Positions 50,438 to 59,443 of a stretch of 64,000 nucleotides of DNA are shown in pieces. Position 1 is the stretch's first letter, and the number at the start of each line of letters is the position of its first letter. Under the pieces are notes generated by a model. It was not told the origin of the DNA, did not search any database, and saw only the letters and a program-made list of their open reading frames with translations. The translations under genes were made by a program, and so were the position numbers. The stretch is from Flavihumibacter stibioxidans (GTDB taxonomy: Bacteria > Bacteroidota > Bacteroidia > Chitinophagales > Chitinophagaceae), in the NCBI RefSeq assembly GCF_014332695.1, contig NZ_MBUA01000001.1:1240001-1304000 (forward strand), given 5' to 3'.

Positions 50438-53400
50438 CTACTTTTTATAATCTGAGGGGGACACACCAAATTGCTCCTGAAAGCGCTTCCTGAAATATTT
50501 AATATCATTGAATCCCGCCTCATAAGCGGCCTCAGTCACGGAATAGTTACCGCTCTCCAGCAATTTAACTGCATAATTCAACCGGGTGTTCCGGATGAAT
50601 TCATTGCCAGACATGCCCGTTACGGCTTTAAGTTTCCGATAAAAAGTGGACCTGCTCATGAACATCAGGTTGGCCAGTTCATCATTATTGAATTCACTGT
50701 TGGAAATATTTTCTTCCACCAATTTTATCAGTTTATACAAAAACTCCTCCTCAAAAGTCTTGATCTCAAAATTACCCGAACCCAGCAGGATTTTTTTTGC
50801 ATACAGCTCTTTCAACATATTCCTGCTGTTGATCAGGTTGTGGATATGAACCAGCAATAACTGGGAATTGAACGGCTTCGGCAAATACACATCAGCTCCT
50901 TCCCTGATACCTTGTACATGGTGTGCCATATCCGACAAGGCTGTTAAAAGGATAATCGGTACATGGGAGGTGTTTTTATTAGATTTCAAGGTTCGGCACA
51001 ATTCAATGCCATCCATTTCAGGCATCATGATATCGGAAACGATCAGGTCCGGGATAGCTTCCAATGCTTTCTCCACCCCTTCCTTTCCATTCATGGCCGT
51101 CAGTACCTTAAACGAGGGGGATAGAATCTCGAAAATGTACTGTTGAATATCAGAATCATCTTCAACTACCAGGATGATAGGCTGATCCTGCTCCGGGTTG
51201 AGCTCGCTGTTTTCTTCAGACATATTTTCAGGGTTTACAATTGTTTCATTGTTTGGATGGGTGAAATGGACGGCCTCATAAGGTTGGTTTCCATTTGGGC
51301 TATTCTGTTCCAGGGAGGGTAAACTGATCGTAAACAAACTGCCATTGATCCCATCACTTTTTGCGACAATGGATCCCCCATGCAATTCCACCAGTTCCTT
51401 TACAAAGGAAAGTCCGATGCCGGTTCCGGAAATGGCTGTTGCATCCATTTCCTTGCCACGGAAAAAGCGATCGAATATCTGGTCAATTTCATTGGCAGGA
51501 ATACCTCTGCCCGTATCCTGGACATTTATTTCACAACTCTGATCCTTATTCTTACGAATGCTGAGTATGATTTTTCCACCATCAGGGGTGAATTTAAATG
51601 CATTCGACAGTATATTAAAAACAATGATCTCAAGTTTGTTATGGTCAAATGTAAAGGAGAGAAATTTTTCCTTCACCTGAAACGCATAGTCAATCTGCCG
51701 CCTCTTCGCTTCGTCCATAAACAGCATAAAAATATCCTCGCAAAAAGACACCAGTTCACCGGGCTGCAAAGAAAGTTTTAAACTTCCGGCCTCAGCCTTC
51801 TGGAAGTCCAGCAACTGATTAACCATGCGCAACATGCGCCTGGATTGTTTTTGAATGAGTCTTAGGCTCTTTTCAACAGGAGGCTCCACTTTTTTTGTCT
51901 GAAGCATGTCGTCCAGCGGGCCCAGGATCAGCGTTAAAGGGGTGCGGAATTCATGTGAAATATTGGTAAATAACCTTTCCTTAAAATCGGCAAGTTTGCT
52001 TTCCTGCTGCCTTTCCAGTTTGCTAAGCGATAACTGATTCTTTAAAGCCACCTGTCGTAAACCAAGGTGACGTGTCAGCCAGAGAAGGAAAACAAACAAA
52101 GCAAAATAAATACTATAGGCCCACCAGGTTCTCCATGGTGGTGGCAATATGTTGATCGTTAATTCATGCGGCACAGGATTCCATATCTTATCGCTGTTGG
52201 TAGCCTTAACCTGCAATTTATATGTTCCGGGTTTGAGGTTGGTAAAAGATGCCATCCTGCTTTTTCCGGCATACACCCAATCTTTGTTAAACCCTTCCAG
52301 TTTATACATATACTCATTCTTATCGGGCGCATGATAATCCAGTGCGGCAAATTCAATTGAGAATATGTTCTCCTTGTAATTAAGGGTGATACTTTCCGTT
52401 TCATAAAAGGGCTGATTCAGGATCGAACTATCATCGGCAGATTCTGTTCCATATTCATATGGACGGTTATTAACAGTCAGGTTGGTAAAATAGATCGGCG
52501 GATTAAAGCGGTTGATCCTGATACTGTCCGGAAAAAAATAGGTCAGCCCTTCGAGTCCCCCAAAATAGAATCTACCCGCTGCATCTTTAAATGCGGCGTT
52601 CTCAGAAAACACCACGGACTGCACACCATCCCGTTTATCAAACACTTCCAGGGAATTGTTGGACTGATTAAATCTTATAATGCCCTTATTGGTACTGGCC
52701 CAGATACGGCCTGCAGTATCGGGTATTATGGCATGAATATAATCACTTGGCAGGCCATCCCTGGTGGTAAAGGCAGTCACTATTAAATGGTCATCCGCCA
52801 AACCGGAGATCCGGTTTAATCCATTTTGCGTGCCTGCCCAGATATTTCCAAACTTATCCTCCGCCAAACATAGGATAGTATTATTGCTTAGGGAATTTTT
52901 GTAATCATCGGTCTGTGTGAAAACCTGGAACTGGTCTTTGGATGGTTGATAAAGATGCAGTCCTTTATAGGTTCCAACCCAAAGTCTTTTTTTGGAATCT
53001 ACCAGTAAACAACTCACTCTTTCATTTTGCAATGCACCCTTTACACCATAAGCCGGCAAATAGTTTTTGAAGACGGGGGTATTCCTGTCGTCAAATCCGG
53101 AAATATAACTTAGACCGCTTTCCTGGGTTCCGATCCACATCCTGCCCGAGGAATCCTTTACCATTGCAGTAATCTTCTTCCCGCTAAACGAAGTTGCCTT
53201 TTGAGGAGTGGGAAAATAAATATCATAGTTGGAAACATCTGCTCCTTTATTTACAATACGAATCAACCCCTTGTTGGTTGCAACCCATAAGTAATCACCA
53301 TCCTGCATAAATGAACGACTCTCATACGGTATAGCGGGGGCGTTAGTAATCTCTTTGTTGATTACATTAATCCTGTTAAATGTTTTCCAATCGGTTGAAT

Positions 53401-54550
53401 ATTGAATACCACCGCCTTTTGTCCCCAGCCATAACTTATTAAAAGGATCTACATAAACCGAAAGCACATGGGTAGATTCAAGAATCGAACCTGTTGGATT
53501 TTCATACCCAATATTGTTAAACTTTTTTTGGTTCAGGTCAAATTTAAAAACACCCGTACCATCAGTACCGATCCATAATAATCCGGATGGATCTTCCTTT
53601 ATCGTAAGGATAATCCGGCTATCGCTGGTATATAAGCCCTTGATATTTAAATTGATCCTTTCAAAGGATTCCGTTTTCGGATCAAAACGGTTCAAACCAC
53701 CACCCCAGGTTCCCACCCACAATATGCCCTTAGAGTCCAGCAGAATACGGTAGGCATTATTGGAGCTTAGGGAGTTTTTATTATTTTTCTGATGCCGGAA
53801 GTTTTTTACTGCCTTGGTCTGTGTATTAAACTGGAAAAGTCCATTATCCCAGCTACCCAACCAAAGGCAATTGTTTGCCTTATCATTTACAATGGATGTG
53901 ATATTAATATTGGGGATTCCCAGGTCAAACGAATAATCATTCCCCAGGCTTTGATTAAGATGCTTCAGGCCACTGTTGGTAGCCAGCCAGTACCCCGTGT
54001 TGCCATCGGGCTGAATGTCAAAGGTTTTCCATATGCTGTTCAGAATTTTAAATTCCCCAGTTCGTTTATCCAGGTATTGAAACCCCTTCCATGTGCCGAT
54101 CAATAATTTTTCAGAATCGGTATCCAATATCGAAAGAATATAATCGGCATTAAATCCGGTTTCATTTGTATTATGATTGATGTGGTTGGAAATTGTTCCG
54201 GATTCCAGGTCGTAACTACTCAACCCGCCGGATTTGGTTCCAATCCAGATATTATTTTGTTTTCCACTCTGCAGCACTTCTATGGACTGGCTCAATAAAT
54301 TGGCTCCTTTCCCAAAATCATTTTTGAGGAGTTTCATCTCATACCCATCAAAACGCTGCATTCCGCCCCTGGTACCAAACCAGATAAACCCATTTTTATC
54401 CTGAATGATCGAAGTAACTTCATTATTAACCAGTTCATCCGAAATGCTAATAAAAGAACTGGCCTGCTGCGAATAACCGGTTACGGATATCCAGATCAGC
54501 AGCAGCAGGCAGGCATATTTTTTCTTGGAGGACAACAAAACTTTCAACAT
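50438..54550 (-). CDS. Hybrid two-component regulator (HTCS)
   Basis: 1370 residues in one chain. Signal/anchor (YACLLLLIWISVTGYSQ), then about 14 periplasmic beta-propeller repeats (VTSIIQDKNGFIWFGTRGGM and many WxGT...G copies), a Y_Y_Y domain (LTINILPPPWRTWWAYS end) and a transmembrane helix (SIYFALFVFLLWLTR). Histidine kinase (NISHEFRTPLTLILG, His about 865; GRGIPANEIDQIFDRFF; GTGIGLSFVKELVELHGG), receiver (ILVVEDDSDIQQYIFEIL; Asp in DLIVSDIMMPEMDG, about 1171) and a C-terminal AraC helix-turn-helix follow. It senses a glycan fragment in the periplasm and activates the locus. No locus motif precedes it, consistent with constitutive expression. Confidence 0.96.
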   Translation of the reverse strand: MLKVLLSSKKKYACLLLLIWISVTGYSQQASSFISISDELVNNEVTSIIQDKNGFIWFGTRGGMQRFDGYEMKLLKNDFGKGANLLSQSIEVLQSGKQNNIWIGTKSGGLSSYDLESGTISNHINHNTNETGFNADYILSILDTDSEKLLIGTWKGFQYLDKRTGEFKILNSIWKTFDIQPDGNTGYWLATNSGLKHLNQSLGNDYSFDLGIPNINITSIVNDKANNCLWLGSWDNGLFQFNTQTKAVKNFRHQKNNKNSLSSNNAYRILLDSKGILWVGTWGGGLNRFDPKTESFERINLNIKGLYTSDSRIILTIKEDPSGLLWIGTDGTGVFKFDLNQKKFNNIGYENPTGSILESTHVLSVYVDPFNKLWLGTKGGGIQYSTDWKTFNRINVINKEITNAPAIPYESRSFMQDGDYLWVATNKGLIRIVNKGADVSNYDIYFPTPQKATSFSGKKITAMVKDSSGRMWIGTQESGLSYISGFDDRNTPVFKNYLPAYGVKGALQNERVSCLLVDSKKRLWVGTYKGLHLYQPSKDQFQVFTQTDDYKNSLSNNTILCLAEDKFGNIWAGTQNGLNRISGLADDHLIVTAFTTRDGLPSDYIHAIIPDTAGRIWASTNKGIIRFNQSNNSLEVFDKRDGVQSVVFSENAAFKDAAGRFYFGGLEGLTYFFPDSIRINRFNPPIYFTNLTVNNRPYEYGTESADDSSILNQPFYETESITLNYKENIFSIEFAALDYHAPDKNEYMYKLEGFNKDWVYAGKSRMASFTNLKPGTYKLQVKATNSDKIWNPVPHELTINILPPPWRTWWAYSIYFALFVFLLWLTRHLGLRQVALKNQLSLSKLERQQESKLADFKERLFTNISHEFRTPLTLILGPLDDMLQTKKVEPPVEKSLRLIQKQSRRMLRMVNQLLDFQKAEAGSLKLSLQPGELVSFCEDIFMLFMDEAKRRQIDYAFQVKEKFLSFTFDHNKLEIIVFNILSNAFKFTPDGGKIILSIRKNKDQSCEINVQDTGRGIPANEIDQIFDRFFRGKEMDATAISGTGIGLSFVKELVELHGGSIVAKSDGINGSLFTISLPSLEQNSPNGNQPYEAVHFTHPNNETIVNPENMSEENSELNPEQDQPIILVVEDDSDIQQYIFEILSPSFKVLTAMNGKEGVEKALEAIPDLIVSDIMMPEMDGIELCRTLKSNKNTSHVPIILLTALSDMAHHVQGIREGADVYLPKPFNSQLLLVHIHNLINSRNMLKELYAKKILLGSGNFEIKTFEEEFLYKLIKLVEENISNSEFNNDELANLMFMSRSTFYRKLKAVTGMSGNEFIRNTRLNYAVKLLESGNYSVTEAAYEAGFNDIKYFRKRFQEQFGVSPSDYKK

Positions 54551-54783
54551 TATTCGTGACCACTAACCTACAATTTAGCTGAATTCCATGTTACCAGAAA
54601 GTATTTAAAAAGTCCCCAAAAGAACACTATAACAGTATCATCATGGAAACAAACAGGAGAATCAGCAAGAAATATATTAAAGCAAGTTTAATGTTTAATT
54701 GTTGGCTATTCTTTTTAATATTTTTATTCTTTTCTCCTTTAAACATCTGTTTAATATTTTAAAGATTCCAAATGGCTGATTCT

Positions 54784-56220
54784 TCAACGGAATGTCTTCA
54801 GTTCATCCGGGTTGCTGACTCTGATCTTACGGTTATTCATTAAATCATCGTGGATCATGAGTGTAATTGTATCCCAAACCGGTCCTTCCGTCCAGATCGG
54901 ATTCATCTTATCCCGCTCCCACATAAGTAATTGCGATTTTAGCGACGAGAATAATTCAGGTTGCAGCAAGCGAATATCTTTTGTTTCGCCGGGATCATTA
55001 TTAAGATCATAGAGGCGTTCGCCCAGTCCTTCAACCCTTATCAACTTATACTGGTTAAACCGGATAGCCGCTGCTGCATCTTTCCGCCAAACCAACTGTT
55101 GATGAGGGTGCTGAAATTTTTTTGCATTCAAAAAAGGCAACAGGCTAACGCCATCCAGACCATGGGTAGTATCTGGTTTTATTCCGGCCGCTTCAAGAGC
55201 TGTAGGAAAAATATCCAGCGAGGAGCTGAGCCCAGAAAAACTTTGGCCGCCTTTGAGATGTTTTGGCCAGCTAACCAGAAAAGGAACCCGGTGGCCTGCC
55301 TCATATTTATTCCCTTTAAATCCCTTCAATGGGAAATTTCCGGACTGGTTATTATTTGCTCCGCCATTATCACTCAGGAAGAAAATCAGGGTATTCTCAA
55401 ACAGTCCCTGTTGTTTTAACGCATCGATCATTTTACCTATGGCACGATCCAGTGAATAGGTCATGGCCGCCAGTTTCTGGCGAGGATGATTGGCAAATTT
55501 TTCCATATCAGCCTGGCTGGCTTCCATGGGCGTATGCACTGCATTGGGAGCCCAATACATAAAAAACGGATTATCCTTCTGTTGCCTGATATAATCCACC
55601 GCCTTATCACCCAACACATCCGTAAGGTATCCATCGAATTTTACCTGCTGGTAATTCTCCTTCATATTGTTTCTAGCACCGGCCCGGTCATCTTTGGAAG
55701 GCTGGTAGAAATAACTCCTGCCGCCACTCAGGAAACCATAATAATATTCGAATCCCTTTTTAAGCGGATGTTGAGCGGGGTCAAAACCCAGGTGCCATTT
55801 TCCAAATGCGGCGGTGGCATATCCCTGCTCCTGCAATAGTTTGGGCAGAATGACCACACTGGAATCCATGCCGGTATATCCATCTCCTTCATTACACTCA
55901 TAACCAAAACGCTGCTGATACCTGCCGGATAATAATCCGGCTCTTGAAGGACTGCATACAGAGGCCGTAACATGTGCATCAGTAAAACGAACAGACCGGG
56001 CCGCCAGTTTGTCCAGGTTAGGGGTAAGCAGGTCTTTGGATCCCATAAAACCGAAATCCGCATAACCGGCATCATCGATCAGGATCACAATGATATTGGG
56101 CTTTATGTCAGCGGTATTTTTTTTGAACCCGGAAATGAGTATCAGTACCGCTATGGTAACCATGGCCATCAGGATGCCGGCATACCAATATTTGTTTCGT
56201 ATAAACTGAACTATCATCAT
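54784..56220 (-). CDS. Cys-type sulfatase (family S1), membrane-anchored N-terminus
   Basis: 478 residues. The N-terminus MMIVQFIRNKYWYAGILMAM followed by VTIAVLILISGFKK is a hydrophobic anchor or uncleaved signal. IIVILIDDAGYADFGFMGSK has the metal-binding Asp pair, CSPSR has its Cys at residue 89, and GKWHLGFDP and FLSDNGGANNN follow. LYDLNNDPGETKDIRLLQ and HQQLVWRKDAAAAIR are typical of the arylsulfatase/sulfohydrolase group near GalNAc-type sulfatases. It follows the next sulfatase by 13 bp in the beta-helix-sulfatase-sulfatase unit. Its stop is 233 bp before the HTCS gene start. Confidence 0.94.
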   Translation of the reverse strand: MMIVQFIRNKYWYAGILMAMVTIAVLILISGFKKNTADIKPNIIVILIDDAGYADFGFMGSKDLLTPNLDKLAARSVRFTDAHVTASVCSPSRAGLLSGRYQQRFGYECNEGDGYTGMDSSVVILPKLLQEQGYATAAFGKWHLGFDPAQHPLKKGFEYYYGFLSGGRSYFYQPSKDDRAGARNNMKENYQQVKFDGYLTDVLGDKAVDYIRQQKDNPFFMYWAPNAVHTPMEASQADMEKFANHPRQKLAAMTYSLDRAIGKMIDALKQQGLFENTLIFFLSDNGGANNNQSGNFPLKGFKGNKYEAGHRVPFLVSWPKHLKGGQSFSGLSSSLDIFPTALEAAGIKPDTTHGLDGVSLLPFLNAKKFQHPHQQLVWRKDAAAAIRFNQYKLIRVEGLGERLYDLNNDPGETKDIRLLQPELFSSLKSQLLMWERDKMNPIWTEGPVWDTITLMIHDDLMNNRKIRVSNPDELKTFR

Positions 56221-56233
56221 ATCATTGAGATGC

Positions 56234-57679
56234 TTAGTAATCCTTCTTCAATTTCTTTTGCTCTTCGTATTGCTTCTCCTGGTTTAATCCATAAAAAGCA
56301 GGGGGAACGGTAATGGATATCCATTTTTTTCTTTCCTGCTCGAACCTTAGTAAAAGCTTTTTCTCTTTGCCGGCAATATTGACCGTTTCCCCGATATCGG
56401 CTTTCAGGTCATACAAACTGGTAGCAGTATCCGCCAACACAACTTCCTTTACACCCGATGAATGAACTACTGCAAAGTTTTTCTGATCATAATTCCGCCA
56501 GAACAAATGCTCGTGAGGAGCGCCCTTTTTTGTTCCATGGAGGTAGGGTAAAAGATCCACCCCATCCAGTTTATTTTTAGGTGCTGCCCCTTTTACATTT
56601 GCAGCGATGGTGGCAAAAATGTCAAAGGAAATCACGGGCTGGTCAAACCGGCTATTGACTTTGATCTGCCGGGGCCATTGGATGGCAAAGGGAACCCTGA
56701 TTCCTCCTTCAAACAGCGAGCCTTTACCGGCGCGCAGCGGACCGTTATCGCTGGCATTATCACTTTCAGGCCCCCCATTATCCGAAAGGAAAATCACCAT
56801 GGTGTTATCCGTAAGCTGAAGTTCCTGGAGTTTGTCCAGCACCCTGCCAACGCCATCATCCACCGCACTCACCATGGCTGCATAGGTTTTTCGTTTGGTA
56901 TCTTTGATGTGTCCAAAACGATCCAGGTATTTTGGTGTGGCCTGCAGGGGAGAATGGGGTGCATTATATGCCAGGTAAAGAAAAAACGGTTGTTGGCTGT
57001 TTCGGTCAATGAATGAAACGGCCTCCCGTGATAGTGCATCCGTCAGGTATTCCGACTCTTCCACCACTTTTTCATTCCGGATGAGTTTGGTCCGGTAACT
57101 CTGGCCTTCATTTTTTGCACTATCCTGTTCGGCGATGTTATATTCATGCGGCAGGTACCGATGGCCGCCTCCGAGAAATCCAAAAAACTCGTTGAAGCCT
57201 CTTTTCCAGGGACGGAATTTTTCGTGCACACCCAGGTGCCATTTACCAATTCCCATGGTTGCATAACCAGTTTTCTGCAGCATCTCCGGCAGGGTCTGCT
57301 CTGTCAGGGGAAGCCCGATGGATTCGTCAAATGGCCTGTACAGCGGATTGCGGCTGTAACCAAAACGATCCTGGTACCTGCCTGTAATCAGACCGGCACG
57401 GCTGGGGGCACAAACCGCATAACTCACATAGCCGTTACTGAATACCACACCATTTTTTGCGATCCGGTCGATGTTGGGAGTGGGTATATCGGTACAGCCA
57501 TTAAAACCCACATCCCCATATCCCTGGTCGTCCGTAAGGATGATGATGATATTGGGTCGGTCGGTTTTATCCGCCACCGGCTTTTCTGCAGTGTGGGTGA
57601 AAGCCAGTGATATGGTAATAAGCACTATTACAGATAGCCCTATCCATCCCCTTTTAAAATTTCCTGTATTTACAAGCAT
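56234..57679 (-). CDS. Cys-type sulfatase (family S1)
   Basis: 481 residues. A signal peptide (IGLSVIVLITISLAFTHTAE) is followed by IIIILTDDQGYGDVGFNGCT. CAPSR has its Cys at residue 90 (YAVCAPSRAGLITGRYQDRF), and GKWHLGVHE, FLSDNGGPESDNASDNGPLR and AGKGSLFEGGIRVPFAIQW are present. LYDLKADIGETVNIAGKEKK marks the C-terminal subdomain. It resembles its neighbour in the same unit and may remove a different sulfate position on the same glycan. It is 15 bp downstream of the beta-helix gene. Confidence 0.95.
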   Translation of the reverse strand: MLVNTGNFKRGWIGLSVIVLITISLAFTHTAEKPVADKTDRPNIIIILTDDQGYGDVGFNGCTDIPTPNIDRIAKNGVVFSNGYVSYAVCAPSRAGLITGRYQDRFGYSRNPLYRPFDESIGLPLTEQTLPEMLQKTGYATMGIGKWHLGVHEKFRPWKRGFNEFFGFLGGGHRYLPHEYNIAEQDSAKNEGQSYRTKLIRNEKVVEESEYLTDALSREAVSFIDRNSQQPFFLYLAYNAPHSPLQATPKYLDRFGHIKDTKRKTYAAMVSAVDDGVGRVLDKLQELQLTDNTMVIFLSDNGGPESDNASDNGPLRAGKGSLFEGGIRVPFAIQWPRQIKVNSRFDQPVISFDIFATIAANVKGAAPKNKLDGVDLLPYLHGTKKGAPHEHLFWRNYDQKNFAVVHSSGVKEVVLADTATSLYDLKADIGETVNIAGKEKKLLLRFEQERKKWISITVPPAFYGLNQEKQYEEQKKLKKDY

Positions 57680-57694
57680 TGTTTTGCATTTGAA

Positions 57695-59338
57695 TTATTC
57701 ACCCGCTTTGATTTCGATAGCTCCCAAATCGGGTTGCCCGGTAATGGGATTACCTAGGATATCCTGCTTCACTGATAGTCCCACCCGCAAACCGATGGTA
57801 TCATTTGGTATCGGCAGAATGGAAATACCCTTGTCACGTATCAATTCCTTATGGAGCGGAAGGTAATCCGCCAGTGCAAGTCCCCCTTTGTTTTTATAGC
57901 CTGGATCACCATAAACCGGCGCCATATCCCTGATGGAAAAATCAGCCGGCCAGTTATCAGGACGCAGGAAAAGATTGTTCCTGAAAACCACGTTCGGCAC
58001 ACCATCCGCATCGATCTCCATTTTTTTCTGGTCGCCGGAGACAGTTTTGGCAGCGGCTTCGAAATAAAAAATATTATTGGCAATCAGCACCCCATCGGAG
58101 CTGCTGCTCACCGCCATTTTGGGAATGATGCTGGCGGAAACATAAATGCTGTTATTGTAAAAATAACTGTTATAGGGACCGGCATTTTTCTTTTCATTAC
58201 CCTGGTAACCGCTGAGCCAGAAAACCTTTCCTTCCTGGAAAGCGCCATTGGCACCCTTTACCCTGTATCCATCGTTGATGCTTATATTATACCGGTAAGC
58301 GCAGTTATAATTATTCCCCAGGATTTCGCAGAAGCCACCGGCATTATTGGCGCTGAGGTTATACTGGATGATCACATCGCTGCAATTAAAGTCTATATGC
58401 ACGCCTGCGGAATCACCCGGGCCATTCGCATTTTCAAACCGGTTGTATTCGATCAGGATATTGGCACAACTCCAGGTCCACAGCCCGCTGCCCCTGCCCC
58501 AGTTCCTGCTATCTGCTTTTGAACCGGAATGGTCAATGGTATTATGATGGATATGCGCATTGCTTACCCCGGACATCTGCATGCCCGGACCACCGGTCTG
58601 ATAGATCTTACAGCGAGCGACCTCCACATCCTTTATTCCATGGGCGTTAGCCGTAAACTTCAGGCCGGTGTGGCTCACGTTGTATATCTCCGCTCCCAGC
58701 ACCCGGATATCAGAAAGGCTGCCGGCTTTTGTATTATTGATGAAGCGAATGCCCCAGCCATAACTCTGGGTACCATTGGCCGATTTTGTTTCGGCAGCCG
58801 AACGGGTAAAACCCGGAGCATTATAATACACATCGTGAATGACCAGCTCCGAGAGTTGTATGTGCTGATAGGTTTCGTCCTTTGTCACTTCCACCAGGAT
58901 GCCGCAACGCATGTTTACATTCCCTGGAACATTGTCATTCTGATAAGGAATCAGGCCGGTAAAATCGATGCCACTCACATGTATGAAGGAGGAATTCCGA
59001 ATCAGCAAGGCATGCAAGTCGCTGCCCGCATCTATAACCGGTTTTTCTTTTTTTCCCCGGCCCGGATAACTGCACACCACAATGGGTTGATGTAAACTTC
59101 CCTTCAGATCCACCAGCGCCAGCATGCCGGAAAATTTTTGTCCCGCTGCCAGCAACACCGAATCACCCGCTTTTAACTGAACAGTCTTCAGGGCTGAAAA
59201 GGTCTTCCAGGGATTTGCCATACTGGTACCCTCATTGGAATCCTTTCCAATAGCCGGGTTGATATAATAGTTGGTGGCTTTCGTTGTATAACCCAGGCCA
59301 AGGCAAAGCAACAAGAAAAATAAAATCCTGATTTTCAT
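57695..59338 (-). CDS. Right-handed parallel beta-helix exported protein
   Basis: 547 residues with a signal peptide (MKIRILFFLLLCLGLGYTTKA). The N-terminal NYYINPAIGKDSNEGTSMAN followed by PWKTFSALKT block is typical of the DUF1565/polysaccharide-lyase-like beta-helix family. Then come repeated short coils with Asn-Asn-x-Ile/Phe ladders (CKIYQTGGPGMQMSGVSNAH, HHNTIDHSG, EYNRFENANGPGDSAGVHID, YNNSIYVSAS, ANNIFYFEAA). The C-terminal DYLPLHKELIRDKG and GQPDLGAIE are characteristic. Some family members are lyases or glycosidases; catalytic residues cannot be assigned by eye. It heads the unit with two sulfatases, 56 bp after site C. Confidence 0.88.
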   Translation of the reverse strand: MKIRILFFLLLCLGLGYTTKATNYYINPAIGKDSNEGTSMANPWKTFSALKTVQLKAGDSVLLAAGQKFSGMLALVDLKGSLHQPIVVCSYPGRGKKEKPVIDAGSDLHALLIRNSSFIHVSGIDFTGLIPYQNDNVPGNVNMRCGILVEVTKDETYQHIQLSELVIHDVYYNAPGFTRSAAETKSANGTQSYGWGIRFINNTKAGSLSDIRVLGAEIYNVSHTGLKFTANAHGIKDVEVARCKIYQTGGPGMQMSGVSNAHIHHNTIDHSGSKADSRNWGRGSGLWTWSCANILIEYNRFENANGPGDSAGVHIDFNCSDVIIQYNLSANNAGGFCEILGNNYNCAYRYNISINDGYRVKGANGAFQEGKVFWLSGYQGNEKKNAGPYNSYFYNNSIYVSASIIPKMAVSSSSDGVLIANNIFYFEAAAKTVSGDQKKMEIDADGVPNVVFRNNLFLRPDNWPADFSIRDMAPVYGDPGYKNKGGLALADYLPLHKELIRDKGISILPIPNDTIGLRVGLSVKQDILGNPITGQPDLGAIEIKAGE

Positions 59339-59394
59339 TCAATGCGGTTAATCACCTAAAACTAACCGTAACGGCGCTAACAAGGCGAAACCAC

Positions 59395-59415
59395 ACTTTC
59401 ATAAAAGGGGGGTAA
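59395..59415 (-). promoter_or_regulatory. Locus motif, site C (before the beta-helix-sulfatase unit)
   Basis: Minus-strand TTACCCCCCTTTTATGAAAG plus one base, 56 bp before the beta-helix ATG at 59338 and 28 bp after the end of the acetylesterase gene. Confidence 0.55.
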
Positions 59416-59443
59416 TTTATTCAAAACAGCAGCAGCGGGGAAA

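Noticed and set aside
57851-58522. 223-codon plus-strand frame
   Set aside because: Antisense to the beta-helix gene; no recognisable protein features.
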